Below are positions 19,169 through 29,058 of a stretch of 63,944 bases of DNA, in pieces. A program made the translations under genes and the position numbers. Under the pieces are notes generated by a model. It was not told the origin of the DNA, did no database searches, and saw only the letters and a list, made by a program, of their open reading frames with translations. Origin of the DNA: Haloplanus sp. (GTDB lineage: Archaea; Halobacteriota; Halobacteria; Halobacteriales; Haloferacaceae); the NCBI RefSeq assembly GCF_028275055.1, contig NZ_JAQCNJ010000077.1, forward strand, positions 1-63,944, given 5' to 3'. The first letter of the stretch is position 1; each line of letters starts with the position of its first letter.

Positions 19169-19939
19169 ATGGGAACAGACACACTGTCCAGACGGAAGAT
19201 GCTTGCCGGAACCGGAGCCATCCTCGCCACGATTCCGGGGTGTGTTACATCGGCCGGTGGCAAAGAGATCACCGAAACGGAGGTACGCCGTTTCGATGTC
19301 TCGGCGGAGACGACACTCGCAGTCGACAACGTCAACGGAGCAGTCACCGTCGAGGCGACCACCGGTGAGGAGATGACCGTGAAAATCGAACGCACCGGTA
19401 CCGAGCGGGCACTCGACGACGTGGCCGTCGCAACGACCCGCGAGAACGGACGGCTTGAACTCACGACGGAGGCGGACGAATCCGACACAGCGGTCCCTCG
19501 TGTAGCCACCGTCGCGTTGACAATCCGGTGTCCCGCCGGTGTTGTCGTCGATCAGGTTGCGACAGCCAACGGCGATATCACGGCTCGGGATGTCGCCGGG
19601 ACGGTGTCCTTGCAGACGACGAACGGGGCAGTCGAGGCCAACGGTCTCGAGGCGGTCGGCGACACCACCACGGCGAACGGTGACATCGACGTCACAGTCC
19701 CAGCCATAAACACCGACACGAGAATCGACTCCACCAACGGGGCGATTACTGCGAGACTGGGGCCGTCCCTCAGCGCCGACGTGACAGCGACGACCACGGA
19801 GGGTTCGGTGACCGCCGAGGGTGGGCTCGGACTGTCACGGGGCGATAACGGCCTCTCCGGGACGTTGGGTGAGGGGACCCACGACCTCGCCATCGAGACG
19901 ACGACCGGCGACATCAGGCTGGCAGGGGCCTCGGTATAA
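19169..19939 (+). CDS. DUF4097-type beta-solenoid lipoprotein
   Basis: A 256-residue protein. The N-terminus LSRRKMLAGTGAILATIPGC combines a twin-Arg-like RRK motif with a lipobox, so Tat export and lipid anchoring are likely. The rest is made of repeated short strands with the DUF4097 pattern: VDNVNGAVTVEATTGEEM, then TANGDITARDVAGTVSLQTTNGAV, TANGDIDVTV, DSTNGAITARL, ETTTGDIRLAG. It is a right-handed beta-helix or adhesin-like surface protein of unknown role. Confidence 0.85.
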   Translation: MGTDTLSRRKMLAGTGAILATIPGCVTSAGGKEITETEVRRFDVSAETTLAVDNVNGAVTVEATTGEEMTVKIERTGTERALDDVAVATTRENGRLELTTEADESDTAVPRVATVALTIRCPAGVVVDQVATANGDITARDVAGTVSLQTTNGAVEANGLEAVGDTTTANGDIDVTVPAINTDTRIDSTNGAITARLGPSLSADVTATTTEGSVTAEGGLGLSRGDNGLSGTLGEGTHDLAIETTTGDIRLAGASV

Positions 19940-20119
19940 CCGTCAGCCCGGCTATATTCGACGCCCGTCTGCCGTCCACGTTGGGCTGTGGGGTCCGGCT
20001 GTGTCGGCGGCGAGGTTGTGGGGGCTATCATGACGCGCCGGACCGATCCGGTCGCTGCCGGGCCTGTTTGATCGAGCACAGTCTCCGTTCCACCCACACC
20101 GAAAGACGGCCTCACGCGG

Positions 20120-21961
20120 TCAGAACTCGACGAGGCGGTCGAGCGGACGGTCACCCTGCCAGCGGGCGTACGCGTACGACGCTGCCAGCAGAAAGGTTCC
20201 AAGAACGAGAAACGAGATCGTCCGGGCGGTCGTGTCGAGTCCCTGCGTATCGAGCAAAAACACCTTGACCGTTGTCACGCCGAACACGATCACACCTTGG
20301 AGCCGGAACAGACGCCTGTCCGTGCGGAGCCCACCGCCGAAAAGCGCCGCACCGAACGTTGTCCACGCGACGGAGAGACCGAATCCGGACAGTTCGAGAC
20401 CGAGCCCAATGCCGGTGAGCGCGGTGGCGGTCAGAACGTACGGGAGTGCCAGCGTGACGTGCTCGTCCCAGCCTGGCACAGCGAGTGTCTCGTCACGGAA
20501 CCACCATGCGAGTCCGTAGAAGACCCCGATCACGAGGAGAAACGCGGCCGGCCGCCCGGTCGCGGTTCCGAGCGGTTCCGCGAGTGTGAGTTCGGCCAGC
20601 TCCCTCGTGTCGACGGCGAGAAGTTTGATACCGGTCCCCACCGCGACGAGGTGTGCGCCGATCCGGGTCGCGCCGCCGGCACCGTACCGAGCGGCCGCGA
20701 CCGCGCCACAGACGATCGCGAGGAGCCAGACCGTGGCGGCGAACGTTCCGGCCGCGAACACCGCGCTCACGCCGAAAAGAACAACGGCAGTTACCCCGGC
20801 CGTGTCGTCCCGCGAGACGGACCGATGGGCCGTAGCCGCGTAGACCCCGACCAGCGCGAGTGCGATCACCCCAACGGCGACGCCATCAACCGGCAGTTCC
20901 GGGACCCACTCGCGGACGGTCCACTCCAGAAGCGCCGCCGCGAACACGGCGTTGAGAGGCGTCAGTGCCTGTAGCGAGCGACGGTGCCGTTCGTCGGTGT
21001 GAGGTTCCCACCTGAGTACGGCACTTCCAGCGAGGTAGACGGCACACACAGCCACGGTGACGCCGGCCACGGCCCCCCACCCGGGGTCGAGATCGGCCAA
21101 CCACACAACGACGAGCCCGTACGTCAAGGGAATGCTGATCGTCACATACCGGCTCCACGGGCGGGTCGCGGCGATGGCGACCAGCCCGAGGGTGAGCAGG
21201 AGTGCGTACGCAGGCGTCACGACGAAACTGCCGGAGTCGAGGCCGAGATACGCGGTCACATAGCCCAGCAGAAACGCCTCGCCAGCCACCAGTGGATTGC
21301 CGTCGGAGACGGAGACGAGTATCGTCCCTGCGACGAGCGCCGTTAGCCCCAGAAGGACCGCCCACACCGGTGTGCCGATCGCAGTGCGGTACGACTCGAA
21401 CCCGTATGCAGAGTAGACGCTGAAAAACGTGATCGCGAGACCGGTGCCAGCAGTGATACGTCCCCACCGCCGGTACCCCCGATAGCGGGTGGCGTGGCGC
21501 CCTCCGGCAAGCAGTGTGGCTCCGCCGACGGTACCCGCGACGACTCGACCGAGTGGGCCGAGAAGCCCGGCTTCGATGGCCACTCGAATAAAAAAGACGA
21601 TGCCGAGAACGAGTGCGACGCTGCCGGCACGTCCCAGCCACCTGATCCCGATGTCTCGCTCCCAGTTTCTGCTGTGATCGTCCGTCCCGTTCTCACCGGC
21701 CGAGTCGGATCCGGTTGCCGTGGCGGCCGCATCGCCGTTTGGCTGTTCGGGGCCGGCGTGGGGGGTCGTCACAGTCTTTGTGTCGCTGACCTGTCGGTTC
21801 GGCGGGTGAGTGCGTGTTGGGTCGTTCTCGTTCGGTCGGTGGTCCTCGGAGGGTGTCTCGTTGTCCACTGTCGACTCAAGCCTGTCGACACGGTGGTGGA
21901 GAGCGTCGACCTCCGAACTGAGTTCTCGGACCTCCGCCACGAGGTCGTCATCGTCGGTCAT
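20120..21961 (-). CDS. DUF2339 polytopic membrane protein
   Basis: A 613-residue protein. The N-terminal coiled coil (MTDDDDLVAEVRELSSEVDALHHRVDRL) is followed by a hydrophilic Asn/Thr/Asp-rich linker to about residue 100 and then the DUF2339 start WERDIGIRWLGRAGSVALVLGIVFF, with some twenty membrane segments. The C-terminus has the expected LFGGGLRTDRRLFRLQGVIVFGVTTVKVFLLD block. ATG 21961 was chosen over 21997 because the coiled coil starts there. Function unknown; possibly cell-envelope related. Confidence 0.9.
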   Translation of the reverse strand: MTDDDDLVAEVRELSSEVDALHHRVDRLESTVDNETPSEDHRPNENDPTRTHPPNRQVSDTKTVTTPHAGPEQPNGDAAATATGSDSAGENGTDDHSRNWERDIGIRWLGRAGSVALVLGIVFFIRVAIEAGLLGPLGRVVAGTVGGATLLAGGRHATRYRGYRRWGRITAGTGLAITFFSVYSAYGFESYRTAIGTPVWAVLLGLTALVAGTILVSVSDGNPLVAGEAFLLGYVTAYLGLDSGSFVVTPAYALLLTLGLVAIAATRPWSRYVTISIPLTYGLVVVWLADLDPGWGAVAGVTVAVCAVYLAGSAVLRWEPHTDERHRRSLQALTPLNAVFAAALLEWTVREWVPELPVDGVAVGVIALALVGVYAATAHRSVSRDDTAGVTAVVLFGVSAVFAAGTFAATVWLLAIVCGAVAAARYGAGGATRIGAHLVAVGTGIKLLAVDTRELAELTLAEPLGTATGRPAAFLLVIGVFYGLAWWFRDETLAVPGWDEHVTLALPYVLTATALTGIGLGLELSGFGLSVAWTTFGAALFGGGLRTDRRLFRLQGVIVFGVTTVKVFLLDTQGLDTTARTISFLVLGTFLLAASYAYARWQGDRPLDRLVEF

Positions 21962-22731
21962 ACGCCCACGCCCACGTCGGAGAAGTAAAAAAGACACAGC
22001 CGGTATGCTGGTAGAGACATCCGGAGCGGCGTGGGTGTGTACAGGTCGGCCGGTTCTCTGCGAGGGCAGACACCTGCAACCGGTCTGCGACGGCGCTCTG
22101 CTCGGGGGCCGGATGTGTTTGAAAATGAACCGGTGTGATCATCTCGTCGTTTGAACACGTCCACGCGGGGCGGGCGAGTGGTGTCAGAATCGACGGCGGG
22201 GGACGGCAGATATCGCTCAGCGGTGGGTTGAATCGCGGTGTCTCGCCGGTTCGGGCGTCGACTCTCGCTCCGTGGCCTTTCTCGAACCGGCCGTCACCGT
22301 CCCCGAGACACGCCGTGTCGAGAAATCGCACTCGAACATCGCACCGTCTCACGGCTGCTCCTTTCTCGAAGGCTATCCCGTGTCTCGGGGGCATCCGAGG
22401 GTGTCCGACTCCACCCATGGCGGCCGTTTGTGCCGGCTGTGTCGGCACCCGTCGACCGGTACGCACCCTCCGTGTCACAGCACCCGAGCGAATCCCCACA
22501 CTGGGGGCAGGGCACGACCGTGTGATACGACGGTGGCATGTAGCAAGCAAACCGCTTCCGATCGTAACTCCTAACTTACCGGTTGGTCGGACAGACACCA
22601 CCGGCGAACCTGTCGGGCGTAACACCCCGTCTACCGAGTGCTGTTGCCGAACGGCTGACTCGGGTGACCGTGACGCTCCGGACCGAGACCTGACGGGAGC
22701 GGAACCGGCCGGAGAACGGGCAACGTCGAAC
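21962..22731. other. long intergenic region with one decayed small frame
   Basis: About 770 nt. The only stretch with gene-like character is a minus-strand zinc-ribbon-like frame at 22294-22539. The remainder gives only Arg/Pro/Ser-rich chance frames. Confidence 0.5.
22294..22539 (-). pseudogene. possible decayed zinc-ribbon small protein
   Basis: ATG 22539 begins MPPSYHTVVPCPQCGDSLG, then CCDTEGAYRSTGA. The first CPxC knuckle is present, but at the place where a zinc ribbon would have its second CxxC pair the sequence reads RSTGA. After that the frame turns into Arg/Ser-rich noise. A weak TATA-like GAGTTAC lies about 27 nt upstream. I regard it as a probable remnant with low certainty. Confidence 0.3.
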
Positions 22732-23970
22732 TCACCCGTCGGGTGCGATACGGTATATCGGCGCGTTGTCGGCATCAACCGCCGCGTAGAGGTAGCCCGA
22801 GGCCGGTGACACGGTCACATCACGGATACGCTGGCCCTGATCGGCCAACAGCGGCTCCGCCTCGGTCACCTCGCGGCCGTCGACGGTAAAGTGTGCGAGG
22901 TACTGTTTTGCCAGCCCGGCGACGAACAGGTCGCCACGCCAGTCGGGGAACGCGTCCCCGTCGTAGAAGGTGGTCCCGCTCGGCGGAAACCCACCGCTCC
23001 CGCAGGCCCACCCGTAGACGGGGCCAACCACGTCCTCGCGTTCCTGATGCGAGACGCCGACCGGAGTCTCTGTACCGTACTCACAGGAGTTGTCCGCGAC
23101 CGGCCAGCCGTAATTTTTCCCTTTCGCGAGAACATTTATCTCGTCGCCGTCGCGTTCGCCGTACTCCGTCTCCCACACCGCGCCCGTTTCGGGATGTATG
23201 GTGAGTCCTTGGGGATTCCGGTTCCCGTAGGTGAACACCGCGTCCGAGGCGTCCGGATCGTCGACAAACGGGTTCGAGTCGGGAGGAGAGCCATCGTCCT
23301 GAAGTCGCAGCACCGAACCGAGGTCGTTGTCCAGTTGTTGTGCGACGTGGCCCGGGCCGAAATTCTTGAACTGCCGGTCACCCACACTAATATAGAGATA
23401 CCCCTCGGTATCGAAGACCGCTCGTGACCCGTAATGACCGTTCGACGCGACGAACGGGCGAGCGGTGTAGACCGGTTCGAAGTCGGCGAGTCGACTCCGG
23501 TCGCGCTCGAGTTGCCCCCGACCGATCCGCGTGGTCGACCCACCCTCGCCGGACACGGAGTAGGTGAGGTAGACAAATCGATTCGAGTCGAAGTTGGGGT
23601 GGAGCGTCACGTCTAGCAGCCCCCCTTGGCCCCGAGCATGGACCTCGGGGACTCCCGCCAGTTCGGTTCGGTCGCCGGTTGCTACGTCCGCCAACAGGAG
23701 CCGCCCGGCCTGTTCGGTCACCAACAACCCAGCCTCATCGGGCAGAACGGCGAGCCCCCAGGGGTTCGAGACACCGGTTACCGCCTCGGTGGCGGCGACG
23801 CTGGTGGTCGAGGCCGAACCGGGAGAGCCTTCTGCGGTCGTTGTCGATGTCCTGCGTGGTGTCGTATCGCCCGATTGGGGTTCCTCAAGCACGCCAGCAC
23901 AACCCGTCACCGGGCTGGAGAGGGCGACTGCTGCAAGCAGACGGCGCCGGGACACACGTTTCTCCGTCAT
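22732..23970 (-). CDS. PQQ-dependent sugar dehydrogenase-like lipoprotein
   Basis: A 412-residue protein. The N-terminus (SRRRLLAAVALSSPVTGCAG) is a Tat-type lipoprotein signal. A Thr/Ser-rich linker follows, then the six-bladed propeller of soluble aldose sugar dehydrogenases: NPWGLAVLPD, GQGGLLDVTLHPNF, NGHYGSRAVFDTEGYLYISVGD, TYGNRNPQGLTIHP, WETEYGERDGDEIN, GKNYGWP. The H and R positions of the PQQ site are in the expected blocks. It would oxidise sugars outside the cell and feed the respiratory chain, provided PQQ is available; no PQQ synthesis genes are visible here. Confidence 0.88.
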   Translation of the reverse strand: MTEKRVSRRRLLAAVALSSPVTGCAGVLEEPQSGDTTPRRTSTTTAEGSPGSASTTSVAATEAVTGVSNPWGLAVLPDEAGLLVTEQAGRLLLADVATGDRTELAGVPEVHARGQGGLLDVTLHPNFDSNRFVYLTYSVSGEGGSTTRIGRGQLERDRSRLADFEPVYTARPFVASNGHYGSRAVFDTEGYLYISVGDRQFKNFGPGHVAQQLDNDLGSVLRLQDDGSPPDSNPFVDDPDASDAVFTYGNRNPQGLTIHPETGAVWETEYGERDGDEINVLAKGKNYGWPVADNSCEYGTETPVGVSHQEREDVVGPVYGWACGSGGFPPSGTTFYDGDAFPDWRGDLFVAGLAKQYLAHFTVDGREVTEAEPLLADQGQRIRDVTVSPASGYLYAAVDADNAPIYRIAPDG

Positions 23971-24265
23971 GGTGGTAAATAGCACTGCGAGCGTATGATA
24001 GCACGGGTGACCCCACGCGGGCGAGGACAGCCATCGTGCTGAAACCGGGGTTGTGCCGTGTGTGCGTTCTGCGGTCTCCGAGACCACGCCCGATACCGGG
24101 GAGCTCGGTTCGACGACACCGAATCAGGTAGGTCCGGGAACGAGCGGTCACGAACCGGCTCGTTTCGAACCTCGGCGGGGACCCGCTTGGTTGCTGTGAC
24201 GGCGATACGATGGGCTGTAGAACCCGCGTGCGAGATACACACGACGTCGGCCCAACCTGTTCGGG

Positions 24266-25585
24266 TCACGCGTCGATCAGCGGGAGCGACCGGCTGGGGG
24301 TGATGACCTCTTCGACCTGGGTCAGAACGACGAGAACGCCCACCGCCGCGAGACTCGCCGCGAACGCAAAGGGGACCACGAATCCCCAAGCGACCAGAAC
24401 ACCGGACAACAGCGGTCCAACGGCGACACCGAGACCGAACGCCATCGTCAGGACCGACAGCGTTGACCCGGACTGGCCGTCACGGGCGATATCACCCGCA
24501 AGCGCCAGCGCGGGGGCAAACACCATCGCCCCGGCGACCCCTTGGAGAAACCGCGCGAGAAACATCGACCACGACCCCGAGATGATCCCGGAGAGAAGCG
24601 TAGCGTCGGGGATGAGCCCTTGAACGAGCGTGGTCGGCACCAGTAACACCATCCCGACGAGGATGAAGCGCTTTCGACCGTAGAAGTCGGTTGCCCGCCC
24701 GATTGGCACCTGAAGCAGCACCTGAGCGAGTATAAACGCCGCGAACTGGAGGCCGAACATCTCGGGACCCTGTCCGAGTTCGGCGTTGACGATTCCCCCG
24801 AGCGTGGCGAACACCGCAATGCCGACGGCCATAAAAAACGAGACGACCCCGAGCGCGAACACGGGGTCGAGCAGTTGGCCGCCGGTCCGGTCGAAAACCG
24901 CGATACCCGTCGGGTCCGACCGGCCGGATCCGCCGGGGTCGACGTCCGGGTCATGGATGAGTACCGACACCAGCACGAACGCCAGTGTCGCGGTCGAGGC
25001 GGCCAGATAAAACGCGGCGTCGAATCCCGTCAGCGAGAGCGTTGTCGCCATCGGGGAGAACGACAGCGAGTACGGCCCGGCAGCGATGACACCGCCGGCG
25101 GCGACCGGACCGACACCGAACCCGATCAAGCGGAACGTGTTGTACGTCCCCATACTGCCGCCCCGATTCCCTTTCTCTGCGAGGTCGTTGACCAGCGCGA
25201 CGGTCGTCGGAATGATAAACGCCCCGGCGACGCCTTGGAAGACGCGAAGGCCGACCAGATGCCAGTACACCGACGCCAGCGAGTAGGAGAAACTCGCCAC
25301 CGCGATAAGAACCAGTCCGAACAGGACAAACACCTTGCGTCGCCCGGTTCGGTCGGAGAGTCGGCCGGTGAACGGCTGGAGGGGGCTGTTGACAAAGCCG
25401 AAAATCGAGAGCACGAGTCCCGTGATGAACACCTCGGTCAGCCCGAGGCTGTTGCCGGTGATGAAGTCACTGGCGATAAACAACGGCAGGACGACGATGA
25501 GAAACGAGTTGCCAACCGACTCGGACAGACGGGCCAGCGAGAGCGCCAGTACCTGAGGATCGACGCCGAGTCGGTCTCTCAGCAT
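24266..25585 (-). CDS. MFS transporter
   Basis: A 439-residue protein with twelve membrane segments. The MFS loop 2-3 signature is GRLSDRTGRRKVFVLFG and its counterpart in the second half is GRATDFYGRKRFILVG. GLRVFQGVAGAFIIPTTVALVNDL and ARFLQGVAGAMVFAPALALAGDIA are the duplicated 4-5 helices. The motif set resembles drug-efflux or sugar-efflux MFS proteins, but the substrate cannot be read. The start MLRDRLGVDP was chosen because upstream codons in frame look untranslated. Confidence 0.9.
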   Translation of the reverse strand: MLRDRLGVDPQVLALSLARLSESVGNSFLIVVLPLFIASDFITGNSLGLTEVFITGLVLSIFGFVNSPLQPFTGRLSDRTGRRKVFVLFGLVLIAVASFSYSLASVYWHLVGLRVFQGVAGAFIIPTTVALVNDLAEKGNRGGSMGTYNTFRLIGFGVGPVAAGGVIAAGPYSLSFSPMATTLSLTGFDAAFYLAASTATLAFVLVSVLIHDPDVDPGGSGRSDPTGIAVFDRTGGQLLDPVFALGVVSFFMAVGIAVFATLGGIVNAELGQGPEMFGLQFAAFILAQVLLQVPIGRATDFYGRKRFILVGMVLLVPTTLVQGLIPDATLLSGIISGSWSMFLARFLQGVAGAMVFAPALALAGDIARDGQSGSTLSVLTMAFGLGVAVGPLLSGVLVAWGFVVPFAFAASLAAVGVLVVLTQVEEVITPSRSLPLIDA

Positions 25586-26346
25586 ATGAGAGGACAGGAG
25601 GAGACACTCATCTGGGTGTGTAGCCGCCAGAACAACGGCGTGTTCACGTGTTGGTCGGGTCGATGTAATACTGTTGTGATACCGTCGTGTGCCCGAAGCC
25701 ACGGGAGCGACCGACAGTCGGTGTCGACCATCGTTGAGCGTCGGTCGGGATGGTCCACTCGCCGCGGACACACGGCCCGTCGAAGCGGGAGAGTCGGCAC
25801 CGCAGACCGGGTCCCGATCGACACGCGTACGCTACCCACCGGCTCCATCACAGTCCACGGGATATCGTGGTGTTCGAACCGTCGATCCGGACCGGTCCGT
25901 CGATCACCACCTTAACAACGTCTACCGATAGGTGTTCGATTGGGAACGACGTTCGGGTAAAACTGTCTCTCAGGCCGCGTACCCACCACACCCGAGAACT
26001 GCTAGTAGGGACACGCTGATCCAGACATGACCGCCACAACGACCGCCGGAGCGTTGAGTGCGGCCGGGTTCTGCCCCGGAGGGCTCGTGTCGATACCGAC
26101 CCGCTCGACGGGGTCCGTCCCGTTGTCGCCGACGGGGGTGGGGTGTTGTCCGTTCTTGTGTCACGTGGGCTCGGCTGTCGTAGACGCCGCCTTCGGGCCA
26201 CCCCGTTCGGGTAACAACGCGGCGGTGGTGCTGTGCAGATACGACCCGAGACCGAACCGCACAACCGGGCCCATATCCGATGACCTGTCGGGAGCCGACA
26301 GGCAGACACTGTGCTAGATTAGCGGTCAGGAGTCACAGTCGGCTCG
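25586..26346. other. long intergenic region, nothing supportable
   Basis: About 760 nt. Frames on both strands are Arg/Pro/Thr-rich. No tRNA, hairpin pair or transposon end was recognised. Confidence 0.45.
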
Positions 26347-26610
26347 CTACTCGAACAGCCCTTCTTCGTGGAAGCCGGTCATTAGATCATCGACGAGATC
26401 AGCCGCCGTCTCGTAGGGATACTCCTGATAGTCGCCGTATTTGGATCCGAAGTCCATCACCCCGACCGTCACGTCACCGGCTTCAAACGTCGTTGCTGGG
26501 CCGTCCGGAAGCGCCGGCACCAACTCCATCGGTTCCTCGACGGGGAAGTCCGCGTTACCAAAGACCGACTCCAGTTCCTGTCTGAGGATTTCGGCTTCGT
26601 CCGTGGTCAT
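26347..26610 (-). CDS. MTH865-like family protein
   Basis: An 87-residue acidic protein (ILRQELESVFGNADFPVEEPMELVPALPDGPATTFEAGD), followed by FGSKYGDYQEYPYETAADLVDDLMTGF. This matches the small archaeal MTH865 family, known by structure but of unknown function. Monocistronic as far as can be seen. Confidence 0.82.
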   Translation of the reverse strand: MTTDEAEILRQELESVFGNADFPVEEPMELVPALPDGPATTFEAGDVTVGVMDFGSKYGDYQEYPYETAADLVDDLMTGFHEEGLFE

Positions 26611-27137
26611 ACCAGTTCATTCGATGAGATGGGTAAAAGAGTTGTTGCTGTAGGCGTGCGATCCGGCCCCCGGTCACCGTGTGTTTGGTAGCCGGGATGG
26701 GCACGTGAGTCGTCTCGCACCCGCAGCGAAAACGGGTGGTTAGCACATGTCCGTGTGGGACATCATCCTGTCTCCGGAGCGCCCGCGACGGCGTGATCGT
26801 AACAGCTCACCCGGTTCGGACTCGTATAGAACGTGTGCCAGGGCAGAGAACCGTCCGGACGACGCGGTGTAGTTGAAAGGCGGCCTGGAACCGGTGAAAG
26901 TGGGTTGAAAAAAGTTGCCCTGCCGAACGCACCGGCCGAGGAGTGCCGGTGGCTCTCCCTCCGTCACGGATCTTCCGTGGCCGATACCGGACCCCTGGAT
27001 CGGTATCAGAGCCATCACCGTATGGCTCCGGCAACCCACGGCAACGCCCAACATTAGTGTGTGGGCATATAACGTGTGGTGAGATGCGACTCAGTCCAGG
27101 ACGGACGGTCCGCGGACTCTACAGACAGATAAATCCA
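26611..27137. other. intergenic region upstream of msrA
   Basis: About 530 nt with no supportable gene. A TATA-like GGGCATATAACG at about 27065 would place the msrA transcript start near 27095. Confidence 0.5.
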
Positions 27138-27764
27138 ATGACACTCGAACCGGCCACAGTACGCGAGTACGACGCGCAGGCGACCGATCGAGAAGCGACC
27201 GACACGGCAACGTTCGGCCTCGGATGCTTTTGGGGCCCCGATGCACGGTTCGGTGCCATGGACGGCGTGGTCCGCACGCGTGTCGGGTACGCCGGTGGGA
27301 CACGGCCCACCCCATCCTATCACTCGTTGGGCGATCATACGGAGGTGGTTCAGGTCGACTTCGATCCGGACGTTCTCACGTACCGCGATCTCGTTGAGGA
27401 CGTCTTCCGGCAACACGACCCACTCGCACAACCACCGAAAACGCAGTATCAGAACGTCGTGTTCGCGTCGACGGCCACCCGACAGAGGGCGGTCGACACG
27501 GTGCTCGCGGAACTCGACCACACCGTCGATGATGTCGCCACGCGTGTCGAAGACCTCTCACGGTTTTATCCGGCGGAAGACTACCACCAGAAGTACAAGC
27601 TTCGGTCGGTGTCGTCGGTTCTCGGTGCCTTCGAGGAGGCCGGGTACACCGACGCGGATATTCGCGAGTCCCCCATCGCGGCAAAGTTGAACGGCTACGT
27701 TGCGGGGCACGATGTCGACGTTGAGACGGACCTGCCGGCACCCGACCAGCGTGCGTCGGGGTGA
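27138..27764 (+). CDS. msrA: peptide-methionine (S)-S-oxide reductase
   Basis: A 208-residue repair enzyme for oxidised methionine. The catalytic Cys30 sits in the motif GLGCFWGPDARF. GVVRTRVGYAGGTRPTPSYHSLGDHTE, then QHDPLAQPPKTQYQN, and finally PAEDYHQKY are standard MsrA blocks. No C-terminal resolving cysteine is evident. An in-frame ATG at 27084 would add 18 residues, but the probable transcript start lies downstream of it. Confidence 0.94.
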   Translation: MTLEPATVREYDAQATDREATDTATFGLGCFWGPDARFGAMDGVVRTRVGYAGGTRPTPSYHSLGDHTEVVQVDFDPDVLTYRDLVEDVFRQHDPLAQPPKTQYQNVVFASTATRQRAVDTVLAELDHTVDDVATRVEDLSRFYPAEDYHQKYKLRSVSSVLGAFEEAGYTDADIRESPIAAKLNGYVAGHDVDVETDLPAPDQRASG

Positions 27765-28162
27765 CCTGGCCGCAAGCGTGGCGTTTCATCCGGAACGTCT
27801 CCACGCTCGTCGTGGGGGCGGCCGCATTCGGACTCGGCCGGCGAACGTAGATCCGGACAGGCGGGCGCGGTCCGCCGGTCACGGCGATCCACCGTGTGTG
27901 ACACACTCCACTCCGACGCTCCCGGCATCAACGAGTCCGGCGATACCGGGACCGTTGTCCCGTGATCTGGGACGGTAGGGCAGTCGGACGGGACCGGTGC
28001 CGACGACTCGATGTCGCCTCGATACCGTCGGTGTCGGCGGCGGGGTGCGGTAGTGTGGCTGGGCCGAACGCACGGACCGTTTCGGTCTTTGCGACGGACC
28101 GAGCGTTCACGAGTCGGTGGCGTTGTGGGATGTCTCCGGAGTGCTACCTGTCGTGTGAACGC
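27765..28162. other. intergenic region, nothing supportable
   Basis: About 400 nt between convergent genes. No coding frame, RNA gene or repeat recognised. Confidence 0.45.
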
Positions 28163-28624
28163 TCAGTCGGCCTGAACCGGGATGTCGACAGCCGCCTCCG
28201 TGTCGTCCACGTCGTCGGAGCGCTCGGTGAGTGGTTCCGCGAGTTCCGCAAGGGTGTACCCGATGTTGCGTTTGTTCGCCTTCCAGAACGGGTCGAAAAC
28301 GGTGCCGATGTGCGGAACTGAGCCACCAACCACGTCGATGCTGATGTTGGCGATCATCCGTAGTAAGGTCGTATAGGAGACGCCCAGATTGGCAGATTCG
28401 ACGACGATGTAGAGCGCGATGCCCGCGCTGGCCAGATCACCGACGACCGGGAGGAGGCCGAGAATCGGGTCGATACCGATGCTGGCGTTTGTTCCCGGAA
28501 TCCGGATGCTCTCGTCCAGTGCGTGCGCGACGGCTTCCATCCGGTGAAGCGCTGCCTCGTCGACGCTGGGCGGTATCTCCCCGTCGTACTCGATATCGAA
28601 ACGCGACTCGAAGTTTGCTGTCAT
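28163..28624 (-). CDS. DUF4112 domain-containing membrane protein
   Basis: A 153-residue protein. MEAVAHALDESIRIPG then IGIDPILGLLPVVGDLASAGIALYIV and GTVFDPFWKANKRNIGYTLAEL are the standard DUF4112 blocks, with two hydrophobic segments between. Function unknown. ATG 28624 was chosen since the family similarity begins shortly after it. Confidence 0.9.
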   Translation of the reverse strand: MTANFESRFDIEYDGEIPPSVDEAALHRMEAVAHALDESIRIPGTNASIGIDPILGLLPVVGDLASAGIALYIVVESANLGVSYTTLLRMIANISIDVVGGSVPHIGTVFDPFWKANKRNIGYTLAELAEPLTERSDDVDDTEAAVDIPVQAD

Positions 28625-29058
28625 ACGAATGTTATGTCGTGCTGGACGCGGAAGGGTGACGTGGTGGCTCCGGTGTGGCAACAGCTCACGGGCGTGGAGC
28701 CGTTCCCACACCCAAGAGTGTGGAATAGTCCTCAATCTTTCGAACCACCGAAACCGATCCGTCTCGCACAGCAGCCGTGTTTGCTTAAATCCGAATCGTG
28801 TGTCTTTTCTTCAAACTTTTCAGGATTATAATGGATATATAGTTCGTCTATACTCAATATTTTTGTTTATCTGGGTAGATTCGTAACTGAGGCGGTCGGG
28901 GTTGACGGGCACTGGGGGCGGGTAGCACCCGCCTTCGCGATATGCCATGCGTGACAGGACACCAACCCGTCCACGAAAGCCATGTTACCGCCTCGACGAC
29001 TGGGCGAAGATGAGTCATTACTCCGACGACATCGACCGAAGCGACGTCCGTCTCCCGG
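28625..29058. other. intergenic region with an AT-rich island
   Basis: No gene supported. Positions 28785-28880 are strikingly AT-rich (for example GGATTATAATGGATATATAG and CAATATTTTTG) compared with the GC-rich surroundings. The block may hold promoters or be foreign, but I cannot link it to a transcript. Confidence 0.45.
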
